Source: Verrucomicrobiales bacterium
GTDB taxonomy: Bacteria; Verrucomicrobiota; Verrucomicrobiia; Verrucomicrobiales; DEV007
DNA length: 8,506 nt
Assembly (NCBI GenBank): GCA_023253615.1
Contig: JALRFZ010000151.1
Span: forward strand, 1 to 8,506
Direction of reading: 5' to 3'
Both the position numbers and the translations under genes were made by a program. Positions 1 through 6,920 of the stretch are shown here, one piece after another (position 1 is the stretch's first letter; every line of letters begins with the position of its first letter). The notes under the pieces are model-generated. The model was not told the DNA's origin, made no database searches, and saw nothing but the letters and a program-made list of their open reading frames with translations.

Positions 1-2273
1 GAGGTGAACTGCGAAAAAACGAGGACACGATGCCCCTCCTCGCGCAGGGTTTCCAACAGGTCCACCAGATAGTCGAACTTCGCCGATCCGCCCGCCGCGT
101 GTTCCTCCCCGAGGAGCCGGGGATGGCAACAGATCTGGCGCAGCTTCAGCAAGGCATCAAGGAACATGATCTGGGCCTGCTGCCCGCGGATCGCGAGGGC
201 CTGGCGCACCTGCTTGTCCATCGTCGAGCGCACCGTCTCGTAGAGATCCTTCTGCACTTCGGTCATCTCGATCTGATGGAGAATCTCGGTCTTGGGCGGC
301 AGTTCCTTGGCCACATCGTGCTTGGTGCGGCGGAGGATGAGGGGACCGACCCGTCTCACGAGCGCGGCGCGGCGCGATTCGTTGCCATTCTTTTCGATCG
401 GCGTCTGCCAGGTGCTGCGAAAATTTTCGAGCGTGCCGAGGAAGCCGGGCATGAGGAATTCCATGAGGCTCCAGAGCTCGCCGAGGTGATTCTCCACCGG
501 GGTGCCGGAAAGGCAGAGACGGTGTCCGGCCCTCAACGATGCCACCGCCCGTGTCACCTGCGCCTCGGGATTCTTGATGTGCTGTGCCTCGTCGAGGATG
601 AGGAGATGGAACTCGTGCTCCAACAAAGCCTCCAAATCGCGATGAAGGAGGGCATAAGAAGTCAGGACGAGATCTGCTTTCGGGATTTTTCGGAAATGGG
701 TTTTGCGGTTCGCTCCTTGAAGGACGAGGACGCGCAGATCGGGGGCGAATTTCGCGGCCTCGCGCTGCCAGTTCATCACCACGCTCGTCGGGGCGATCAC
801 GAGCGAGGGTTTGCCGTTGTTGTTTCCAGATTCGACCTCGGCGAGAAGATGGGTCAGGGTTTGGAGCGTTTTCCCAAGGCCCATGTCGTCGGCGAGGATG
901 CCGTGGAGGCCATGCGAAAGGAGGAACTGCATCCACTGGTAGCCTTCCCGCTGATAATCACGCAGCTCGGCACGAAGACCCGGCGGCACCGGGACCCGTT
1001 CGATCGCCGAGAAGTCGCGCAGCTTCTCCTTGAGTTCGATGATCTCGCGCGGCACCTCGACCGGTAGCGATTCGTCGCCGAGTTCTCCGGCGAGCAGGGC
1101 GGCATCCAGCTTGCCAAGTCTCAGCGCCCCCTTGCCGTCGAACTTGAATTCCATCAACTCGCCCAGCGTGATGAGGATGCGGCGGAAGCGTCCCACCGGC
1201 AGGACGAGGCCTCGTCCATCGGGAAGGAAGATGAGGAACTCCTGTCCCGAAGGCATCCCTTCGGTGACCTCGAGAAAGTGGTTCTTCACGAGCGCGGCGA
1301 GGATGGGCTGCAGCTCGAAGGTTTCCCCGTCGATCTCGAAGCCGGCGGAAAGATGGAACCATCCCTTGCCCTCCTCGACGATCTCCGCGCTCCAGCCCTG
1401 GGTGCGGAAGACGAGCGGCTTGTAGCCGACCTCGGGAGCAAATCTCACCTCCCACTTCCTCTGCTCGAGCGCGGCAACGCCGTCGTGGCGGAAGCGCTGC
1501 CAATAGAACTCGGGATGCGGCCATTTTTTCGCATCGGGCGACCAGAGGGTGCCTTCGAAATCGGGACGCTCGAGTTTGCGGAGCGACTGCGGCGGCTCCT
1601 CGGCTCCAGGATGCAGGTCGAGGGCGTAGAGCGTGTTCAACGCGGTCGTCTCGGCGGCACGGTCGCGGGGGATCTTGCGTTCCGGCGTGACGACCGGAGG
1701 CAGGGCCCCGCCCGGCGAGAGCGGCACGCGATGACCCTCGTAGATCGCGAAGGCTTCGGCAAACACTTCCGGCAACCAAGCGCTGCGTTCTCCCTCGGGA
1801 CGACGTCGCACGCGGAGGAGGAAAGAGGGTCCGGTCTCCGAGGCAACCCTCTTGGGTGTTTGGTCAGGCTCCGCCGCCACCGAGAGCGTCTGGCCAGTCG
1901 TCATTTTCTCCGCGAGGGGAGCTTCGCCCATGGCCCGGGCAAGACGGGCCCCTTTACCTTTGGCGAGATGGAAAAGAACGGCTGCGGCATGAGCGCAATT
2001 GACGCCGACATCGCAACCGCAATCGCCTTCCAGGGTCAGGCCTCCGCCCTCGTGCCAGACCGCGATCACCGGGGCATACGAACGGCCGTCTTTCTCCACG
2101 ACCGTGCCGCGGAGCTCCGCGTCACCCGTGTCGAGCAACTCCGCATCGGTCTGCGCCACCTGTTTCGCGGCGGCGAGGCGCTTGCCTCCGGCGAGGGCGG
2201 CTCCATCGAAACGTCCCTGCCACGCCTCGGACTCGAGCCAGGCGGAGAGTTCGGAAAGATCGAGGGACTGCAT
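1..2273 (-). CDS. SWIM zinc-finger SNF2-family ATPase/helicase, C-terminus cut by window edge
   Basis: The minus-strand frame is open from ATG 2273-2271 to the left edge (757 codons, no stop), so the gene is truncated only by the window. Near the N-terminus is a SWIM-type zinc motif CxCx5CxH (C85, C87, C93, H95). Residues of about 290-400 resemble the bacterial SNF2-associated region (WFHLSAGFEIDG). The ATPase core follows: motif I GILADDMGLGKT with K468; motif II DEAQHIKN at 561-568; motif III SGTPVENH at 589-596; LILRRTKHDV at 645-654; and the start of the C-terminal RecA lobe (HRVLVFSQFT, 748-757). The missing part should carry helicase motifs V and VI, roughly 200 residues by family norms. 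Family knowledge: SNF2 proteins are ATP-driven double-stranded DNA translocases that remodel protein-DNA complexes. SWIM fingers bind DNA or protein. The bacterial role is usually undefined, and a cytoplasmic location is expected. It starts 9 nt after the upstream stop codon, consistent with co-transcription. Confidence 0.95.
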   Translation of the reverse strand, partial: MQSLDLSELSAWLESEAWQGRFDGAALAGGKRLAAAKQVAQTDAELLDTGDAELRGTVVEKDGRSYAPVIAVWHEGGGLTLEGDCGCDVGVNCAHAAAVLFHLAKGKGARLARAMGEAPLAEKMTTGQTLSVAAEPDQTPKRVASETGPSFLLRVRRRPEGERSAWLPEVFAEAFAIYEGHRVPLSPGGALPPVVTPERKIPRDRAAETTALNTLYALDLHPGAEEPPQSLRKLERPDFEGTLWSPDAKKWPHPEFYWQRFRHDGVAALEQRKWEVRFAPEVGYKPLVFRTQGWSAEIVEEGKGWFHLSAGFEIDGETFELQPILAALVKNHFLEVTEGMPSGQEFLIFLPDGRGLVLPVGRFRRILITLGELMEFKFDGKGALRLGKLDAALLAGELGDESLPVEVPREIIELKEKLRDFSAIERVPVPPGLRAELRDYQREGYQWMQFLLSHGLHGILADDMGLGKTLQTLTHLLAEVESGNNNGKPSLVIAPTSVVMNWQREAAKFAPDLRVLVLQGANRKTHFRKIPKADLVLTSYALLHRDLEALLEHEFHLLILDEAQHIKNPEAQVTRAVASLRAGHRLCLSGTPVENHLGELWSLMEFLMPGFLGTLENFRSTWQTPIEKNGNESRRAALVRRVGPLILRRTKHDVAKELPPKTEILHQIEMTEVQKDLYETVRSTMDKQVRQALAIRGQQAQIMFLDALLKLRQICCHPRLLGEEHAAGGSAKFDYLVDLLETLREEGHRVLVFSQFT

Positions 2274-2282
2274 GCGGGGAGT

Positions 2283-5200
2283 CTACTCCACCTTCATCAC
2301 CCCGTTCATCACCATCCAGTGACCGGGGAAGGTGCAGAGGTAGGGATAATCCCCCTTCTCCTGAGGCGCGTCAAAGTGGATCGTGAAGTCCGCCTTCGGA
2401 TTGACCATGTCGGTCCAGACGAGGACGTCGTCCGACTTCGGCACGTAATGGCGCGCGAGTCCCTCGGGATCGGCGATCATGAGGTTGCAGAGTTCACCCA
2501 TCGATTTCAACGTGCCCGGCTTCGCGAGGAGCCAATTGTGGGGGACGAGATCGGGGTTCACAAAATGGAGGCTGATCCGCTCGCCCGCCTTCACGCGAAG
2601 CTCTTTCTGCACGAACTGCAAGCCGAGCCCTGCCTCGACCTTGATCTCGCGTCCTTTGGAGCCGCCCGCCCAAGGATTCGGCTTCGAGGCGACGGGCGCG
2701 ACCACGCCGATCTGGGCGGCGTGCATCGTCTTCGGGATCTTCGTGTAGCCGGTGAATTCGGTATAGGGCTCGCCGAGTTCGTGTACGGTCAGGAAAAGAT
2801 CCTGCCCCGTGCCAAGACGGAGATGCACCTGACCCGCCGGCACGATCTGCGGGATCTCGAGGAAGAGCGCCTTGCCCCCCTCGAGCCGCTGCACGCTGCG
2901 CACCTCGAGCGGATCATGCCCCGGCGTGTCGGGGTAACGCACCGAATACTCGGGCGAGCCGTAGGTGCCGCTGTATTTGTAGGTCCAGCACTGCGCGAAA
3001 GTCTCCGCGGTGAGACCCGCGGATTCGGAAACCGGCTGATCGAAACGGACGATGACGCCGTTTTCCCTCGTTTCAAAACCTACCGGCACGGGAGTCCCAC
3101 CGGTAAAACGGACCCTCTGGAACGAGCCGTCGAGCGGCGTGTAGGTGCCCCAGCCTTGCAGACCGGCCACGTAGAGCGCGCCATCTTTCCCGTTGAAACG
3201 CGCACACTGCGGGCCGGAGTCGAAATTGCCGCTGATCTTCATTGCGGCGGACTGCCAGCGTCCTTTCACCTGCTCGCGCATCACGAGCCAGGCACTGCCT
3301 CCGCCGGAGGAGAGGTGGACGAGATTGCCATTGCCTTCGAGCGGCTTCCACGCCTCGCCGGAGACGAAGGCCTGGCTGCTCGCAGAGTTGTCTTCGCCGC
3401 GCGGCAGATAGAGGAGCACCGGCTCCGGGGCCTTGCCGTCCTTCGGTCCTCCGGCACCGAAATGGGCGCCTTCGTTCACGCCGAGTTCGACCTGGAAGAC
3501 GCTCGTTGCGGGTGTCCAGTCGCCCTCCTGCGCGCTCGTTGTCAGAAAACGTCCGTCCTTCGAAATGCCGAGTCCGTTCGGATTGCGGAAGCCGGTCGCG
3601 AGCACGTCGAGTCGGCCTTCCTTGTCGATGCGACAGAGTCCCTGGTTGCCCGAAGTGAAATACCAGCTGCCCGCCGCATCCCGCTCGAGGCCGACGATGA
3701 AATCATGCCCACCGGGCGAGGATTGCATCGCGTTCGTCACGCATTCGTGGTAGTCCGCCTCGTCGTCGCCATTGAGATCGTGGAGACAAGTGATCTGATC
3801 GCGGCCGAGGACGTGGATCTTCCCGTCGACGATCTTCATCCCGAGCGGCTGATGCAGGCCGGTGGCGAAACGTTTCCAGCGGAGCTTCTCAAGCTTTTCA
3901 TCGATGCCGCGCACCAGCCAGACTTCGCCCGTCATCGTCGCGACCGCGGCGCTGCCGTCTTCGAAAAAGTCATGGGCGGTGAGGAAAAAGATCGTGCCGT
4001 AGGGATTCTCAAAGGGAATCGTCAGCGTGTCGGTGGCGAAAGGCTTTTCCGCCCCCACCGTGCCCTTGGTCTCGAGCCACTGCGGCCACTGCGCCGGACC
4101 ACCCTGGGTCAAGGAGGCGAGCTTCTCCGGGGCATCGCCGCGGGCGTTGAGGTGATGCGTCTTGCCTTCGGCTTCATAGGCAAAGACCACCTCCTTGCCA
4201 TGGCGGTAAAATCCGAGATAACGCCCCTCGCGTCTTTCGTCAGACTTCGCCACCACATCGCCCTCCATCGGGGCCCCGGCCATGAAACCGTGCCGCGCGT
4301 CGTTAAGCCTGACAAAACCACCTTTCCACGTCACCGGAAAGCTGAGCGTCTCCGGATTGAAGACCGCGGCAAGATCGTCGTAGCGGACGCAGACTCCCTT
4401 CGGCAGGGTGAGTCCCGCTCCTTTGAAGACGCCGCTGAAGACGTTGCCGAGATCGCTTTCGGCCCAGCGCCCGTCTTTCCAGGTGACCTGGTCGTTCTGG
4501 TTGCCCCAGTGGCCTTGTTGGCCCCCGTCCATCCCGGGGAAATCGGGGATCAGTTCGGGCAGAGGCCGGTGCGTGAGAAAGGCGAGCGCCTGTTTCCCGT
4601 AGAAATCGAAGACACGCTCGCGGTTCACGAAGGCTTTCCAATGGCGGTTCTGTGAGGGATCGAGCGGCGCCAGGGTCGGTTCGAAGGGCGCGGGAGCCGG
4701 TGCCCGCGGTCCCGTGAGAATCGCGTCGATGTTGTCGAAATTCCAGAGACCGAGGGTGTTGTCCATGCGCTCGCGCGGTGCGTTGCCGGAGCGGGGTTTC
4801 ATGACTCCTCGGGAAAGCCGCACATCATCAAGGATGCCGTCGCACCCGATCCCGCCCTCGACGAGACGACCGAAGGCGAGCTGCTCCTTCTCCGCCTGCT
4901 TCAACTCGCCCGCCTTGCCGACGGGCTTCTCCAGCACCTTCTTTCCATCGACCCAGAGCGTGACCAACTCGGCATCGACGCTGGCGACGAAGTTGTGCCA
5001 TTGCCCGTCACAAACATCGACGCCGGAATCGAAGTCTCCCCCGCGGCCGGGCAGGTAAAGGGCGAGCGTGCCGCGCCCGGCATGCGTGTAGAGCTCCCAA
5101 TGGGTGCCGGCCGATTTCGGATTGCAGGCGACGAGGATGTTGTAGCGATCCTTGCTTTCGAGCTTCGCCCGGCATTCGATCGAGAAGGGCAGCGTGTGAT

Positions 5201-6206
5201 AGTCGGAGCTGCCATCGATGACGATTCCACCCGAGAGGGCCTTGCCGAATTCGTCGCTCAGCGAGGCGACCTCCGATCCCTCCTTGATTTCTGACCTCCG
5301 ACCTCCGACCTCTGACTTCGTCTCCCTCCAGGTGCGATAACTCGGCTTCGCCGCGGGCGGCGCGTCATCGAGCTGCGGGAGGAGCCAGTTCAGACCGTCG
5401 AGGTTGTCGAGGAGCCGGCCCTCGGCGTCTTCGTTCGTGTGGTTGAGGATGCCGACGGGGCCGTTGTAGCCGCTCGCGCGGATCTGACGGAGCACCTTCA
5501 CATCCTCGGTGCCAACGCCAAGCGGGAGGATCTTGCGCCCCTTCGCCTCGCCATCGATGTCCATGCCGTTGAGATTGAAGCACAGCAGGTACGGTTTCAT
5601 CAATTCGATCGCCGCGGGCAGACGGTCGAGATGACTGTGGCCGTGGTGAAGGTTGTAGATGATGCCGACATGGTCGGCGCCGTGGTTCTTCTTCAGATAC
5701 TCACAGACGGCGACGAGGTTCTCCGGCTCGCCGCCCCAGCCGCCGTGATTGTAGAGTCCGAGTTGGCAACCAGCCTTGCGGGTGCGCTCGACGACGGGCA
5801 GCAGCCTCGTCGCCGCACCTTTGATCCGTTCCTCCGGCGTGGCTTCGTCCCCGCCACTGAGAGTGAGCCAGATCTGCGGATGGAGATCGTACTTCTCGAA
5901 GAGCCGGAAGGCCTCGTCATGCGTGCTCCAGAAGGCGAAGAATTCGATCCCGTGTTTTTGGTAGGCGAGGATCTCGCGCTCGAACTCCGCGACGTGTTCC
6001 TGCCTCCAGTCGTAGGCGATTTTTTTGATGCCCATCTTCGCGACCATCTCGGCCCGTTCCTCGGGAGATCGTTTCTTCGCGTCAAAGGGCACGATGCACC
6101 AGGCCGCGAGATTCGACTTGTCGAAGAGATCCGCGGCGACAAGAGGGGTTCCGATCGAACACGCGATCAGGATGGAGAGATGGAGGTAAACTTGAGGGGT
6201 TTTCAT
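2283..6206 (-). CDS. Exported multidomain protein: isomerase-like TIM barrel, LamG-like, propeller and azurin-like copper domain (1307 aa)
   Basis: The start at 6206 is supported by a signal peptide (hydrophobic residues about 6-24, probable cleavage after VAA25), so the product is periplasmic or exported. Domains in order: residues 26-280, a sugar phosphate isomerase/epimerase-like TIM barrel (LYNHGGWGGEPENL 151-164, YNLHHGHSHLDR 184-195, LNGMDIDG 212-219); 285-315, a linker encoded partly by a short tandem repeat; about 316-492, a LamG/concanavalin-like fold (DGQWHNFVASVD, then LWVDGKKV); about 515-650, a region recalling the DUF6797-type domain of PVC proteins (named from memory); about 735-1035, a propeller like the planctomycete 'membrane-bound dehydrogenase' proteins, with DLNGDDEAD at 810-818; 1040-1150, an Ig-like stretch; 1187-1307, an azurin-like cupredoxin. 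Its probable type 1 copper ligands are H1223 (PHNWLL), C1291, H1296 and M1300 (CTFPGHWMVM), exactly the C-x4-H-x3-M spacing of azurin. No CxxCH haem motif is present. Inferred role: carbohydrate binding or oxidation in the periplasm, with the copper domain passing electrons on. Substrate unknown. Confidence 0.93.
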   Translation of the reverse strand: MKTPQVYLHLSILIACSIGTPLVAADLFDKSNLAAWCIVPFDAKKRSPEERAEMVAKMGIKKIAYDWRQEHVAEFEREILAYQKHGIEFFAFWSTHDEAFRLFEKYDLHPQIWLTLSGGDEATPEERIKGAATRLLPVVERTRKAGCQLGLYNHGGWGGEPENLVAVCEYLKKNHGADHVGIIYNLHHGHSHLDRLPAAIELMKPYLLCFNLNGMDIDGEAKGRKILPLGVGTEDVKVLRQIRASGYNGPVGILNHTNEDAEGRLLDNLDGLNWLLPQLDDAPPAAKPSYRTWRETKSEVGGRRSEIKEGSEVASLSDEFGKALSGGIVIDGSSDYHTLPFSIECRAKLESKDRYNILVACNPKSAGTHWELYTHAGRGTLALYLPGRGGDFDSGVDVCDGQWHNFVASVDAELVTLWVDGKKVLEKPVGKAGELKQAEKEQLAFGRLVEGGIGCDGILDDVRLSRGVMKPRSGNAPRERMDNTLGLWNFDNIDAILTGPRAPAPAPFEPTLAPLDPSQNRHWKAFVNRERVFDFYGKQALAFLTHRPLPELIPDFPGMDGGQQGHWGNQNDQVTWKDGRWAESDLGNVFSGVFKGAGLTLPKGVCVRYDDLAAVFNPETLSFPVTWKGGFVRLNDARHGFMAGAPMEGDVVAKSDERREGRYLGFYRHGKEVVFAYEAEGKTHHLNARGDAPEKLASLTQGGPAQWPQWLETKGTVGAEKPFATDTLTIPFENPYGTIFFLTAHDFFEDGSAAVATMTGEVWLVRGIDEKLEKLRWKRFATGLHQPLGMKIVDGKIHVLGRDQITCLHDLNGDDEADYHECVTNAMQSSPGGHDFIVGLERDAAGSWYFTSGNQGLCRIDKEGRLDVLATGFRNPNGLGISKDGRFLTTSAQEGDWTPATSVFQVELGVNEGAHFGAGGPKDGKAPEPVLLYLPRGEDNSASSQAFVSGEAWKPLEGNGNLVHLSSGGGSAWLVMREQVKGRWQSAAMKISGNFDSGPQCARFNGKDGALYVAGLQGWGTYTPLDGSFQRVRFTGGTPVPVGFETRENGVIVRFDQPVSESAGLTAETFAQCWTYKYSGTYGSPEYSVRYPDTPGHDPLEVRSVQRLEGGKALFLEIPQIVPAGQVHLRLGTGQDLFLTVHELGEPYTEFTGYTKIPKTMHAAQIGVVAPVASKPNPWAGGSKGREIKVEAGLGLQFVQKELRVKAGERISLHFVNPDLVPHNWLLAKPGTLKSMGELCNLMIADPEGLARHYVPKSDDVLVWTDMVNPKADFTIHFDAPQEKGDYPYLCTFPGHWMVMNGVMKVE
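2286..2294 (-). promoter_or_regulatory. weak ribosome-binding-like site for the SNF2 gene
   Basis: The sequence AAGGTGGAG lies within the last codons of the upstream gene and ends 12 nt before the SNF2 ATG. It is purine-rich and resembles a Shine-Dalgarno core with one interrupting base, but the spacing is longer than optimal. If real, it would imply translation linked to the upstream gene. The evidence is weak, and bacteria of this group often initiate without a clear Shine-Dalgarno. Confidence 0.25.
5285..5319 (-). repeat. five 7-bp tandem units inside the coding sequence
   Basis: Five consecutive heptamers are read on the plus strand: tgatttc, tgacctc, cgacctc, cgacctc, tgacttc. A further isolated cgacctc occurs at 5267-5273. 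On the coding strand the consensus is GAGGTCG/A. Because 7 is not a multiple of 3, successive units are read in different frames, giving the low-complexity linker SEVGGRRSEI between the TIM barrel and the LamG-like domain. The array is unlike the surrounding coding sequence and resembles an intergenic simple repeat tolerated in a flexible linker. Confidence 0.8.
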
Positions 6207-6223
6207 GGAATACAGTCAGGGGA

Positions 6224-6251
6224 GGCGGCCTACGGAATACGCAGAAGACAC
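6224..6251 (+). repeat. terminal inverted repeat, left end of GxxExxY cassette
   Basis: This 28-bp end begins GGCGGCCTACGGAATAC. It matches the reverse complement of 6828-6855 at 25 of 28 positions and that of 8433-8460 at 27 of 28. The better match to 8433-8460 shows that the two ends of the cassette are distinguishable and that the second copy kept this same end. It lies 17 bp upstream of the ATG of the exported fusion protein. Confidence 0.75.
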
Positions 6252-6300
6252 AGAAAAGGGAATACTAGCTCGGTTGCCATTCACTTGGAGCTACGGTGGT

Positions 6301-6720
6301 CTAACACTTATCCGAGACCTGCTCGACAACTCCATGAGCAGACGAATTCAGAAATCGTTCGATCTCAATCTTGGGAAAATGTCCAAAATTCACGAGAAGC
6401 CCCAGCTCAAAGCCCGTAGCCTTCAGGTAATTGATGATCTGTGCGCGGTGCTCATCCACAAGATTGGAAACCGCCTTTAGCTCAACGACGACTTTGCCAA
6501 AGCAAATCAGGTCGGGCACGAACTTTTGCGAAAGATTCCGCCCCTTGTACACTATGGGGACTTGAAACTGCGGATCATACGGAATTCCGCGCAGTGACAA
6601 TTCGATTTCAAGACATTCCTGGTAGATCGATTCCGTGAACCCACACCCCTTTTCCCGATAGACTTCAAAGCACGCTCCGCGAATTCTGAAACTTTCATCT
6701 CGAAAAATAAAACTGTTCAT
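6301..6720 (-). CDS. GxxExxY protein (PD-(D/E)XK nuclease-like fold), 139 aa
   Basis: The family signature is present as G27-F-T-E30-S-I-Y33. A PD-(D/E)XK-like core follows: VPD at 68-70 and, nine residues later, E80-L-K82, with Q94 in HRAQIINYL. The C-terminal block NFGHFPKIEIERFLNS at 111-126 is also typical. Family knowledge: GxxExxY proteins are short, about 120-140 aa, have a predicted nuclease-like fold, and lack an assigned biological role. The length here is normal and the predicted catalytic residues are intact. No clear ribosome-binding site sits close to the ATG; aggaaag is about 16-22 nt upstream. The gene occupies the centre of a repeat-bounded cassette, so a role in maintaining or moving the cassette is a hypothesis, not something the sequence proves. 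The last dozen residues (SAHGVVEQVSDKC) look like a non-conserved tail. Confidence 0.9.
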   Translation of the reverse strand: MNSFIFRDESFRIRGACFEVYREKGCGFTESIYQECLEIELSLRGIPYDPQFQVPIVYKGRNLSQKFVPDLICFGKVVVELKAVSNLVDEHRAQIINYLKATGFELGLLVNFGHFPKIEIERFLNSSAHGVVEQVSDKC

Positions 6721-6790
6721 GAGAACTCATTATGTTCACTTTCCTGCCTCTGCAATTAAAAAGTCATTCGACCGCTAATTTGTGTATTTT

Positions 6791-6805
6791 GATGCCTGCG
6801 GCATC
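6791..6805. repeat. small palindrome in full cassette
   Basis: GATGCC-TGC-GGCATC forms a perfect 6-bp stem with a 3-nt loop, just inside the right terminal repeat of the full cassette. The same hairpin occurs, as its reverse complement, at 8363-8377 in the gene-less copy. It is REP-like in size. There is no T-tract typical of an intrinsic terminator directly after it on the minus strand. Confidence 0.6.
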
Positions 6806-6827
6806 TATCTCGGTCCTCTGTAATTCC

Positions 6828-6855
6828 GTGTTTTCCGTGTATTCCGTAGGCCGCC
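6828..6855 (-). repeat. terminal inverted repeat, right end of GxxExxY cassette
   Basis: Read on the minus strand, this 28-bp end begins GGCGGCCTACGGAATAC and continues with ACGGAAAACAC. It differs from the left end at three positions and from 8313-8340 at one. It forms part of the longer 99-bp inverted repeat shared with the region upstream of the amidohydrolase. Confidence 0.75.
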
Positions 6856-6898
6856 CCTTCTCCGCTCGATGGTAGGCCGCCTCTTCTTTGCTGGATGG
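6856..6898 (-). repeat. 26-bp unit plus a degenerate partial copy
   Basis: On the minus strand, one full unit (GGCGGCCTACCATCGAGCGG plus gagaagg, 6856-6881) is preceded by a 17-nt degenerate partial copy at 6882-6898 (14/17). It abuts the right end of the full cassette. Its first ten bases equal those of the terminal repeat, so it may derive from successive cassette ends. It lies in the 200-bp gap between the amidohydrolase stop and the GxxExxY start. Confidence 0.6.
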
Positions 6899-6920
6899 CT
6901 GGCGGCAAATTCGCGAGTTC

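Larger units (their letters stand above)
6224..6855 (-). mobile_element. 632-bp putative mobile cassette carrying the GxxExxY gene
   Basis: The cassette is bounded by 28-bp imperfect terminal inverted repeats (6224-6251 and 6828-6855, 25/28 identical) that both begin GGCGGCCTACGGAATAC when read inward. It holds one gene (6301-6720) and looks more AT-rich than its neighbours. Near the right end are the block GTGTTTTCCGTGTATTCCG and a small palindrome. A shorter copy with the same two ends but no gene lies at 8313-8460, which is the main reason to treat the unit as discrete and mobile. No target-site duplication is visible at the chosen boundaries, and no known transposase is present. The identity as a mobile element is therefore inferred from repeat structure alone. 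Confidence 0.6.
6789..6887 (-). repeat. 99-bp inverted repeat, copy 1
   Basis: The reverse complement of this stretch aligns without gaps to 8281-8379 with 97 of 99 identities. The two differences are gaagGgg against gaagAgg, and cggAata against cggGata. It comprises a 26-bp flanking unit, the cassette end and the inner hairpin. With its partner it brackets 1393 bp (6888-8280) that contains the whole amidohydrolase gene. Confidence 0.9.

Noticed and set aside
30..1067. 345-codon open frame on the plus strand at the left edge
   Set aside because: It is antisense to the SNF2 ATPase core, whose motifs I, II and III are unmistakable on the minus strand. Its own translation has no motif.
1278..4655. 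1125-codon open frame on the plus strand
   Set aside because: It lies opposite two genes with clear protein motifs on the minus strand. Its translation is arginine/leucine/glutamate-rich without recognisable domains, as expected of an antisense shadow in GC-rich coding DNA.
6207..6300. search for an intrinsic terminator or promoter between the GxxExxY gene and the fusion protein gene
   Set aside because: No GC-rich hairpin followed by a T-tract and no convincing -35/-10 pair was found; the gap is mostly the cassette end.
6214..6865. target-site duplication around the full cassette
   Set aside because: The flanks (cagggga on the left, ccttctc on the right) share no direct repeat at the chosen boundaries.
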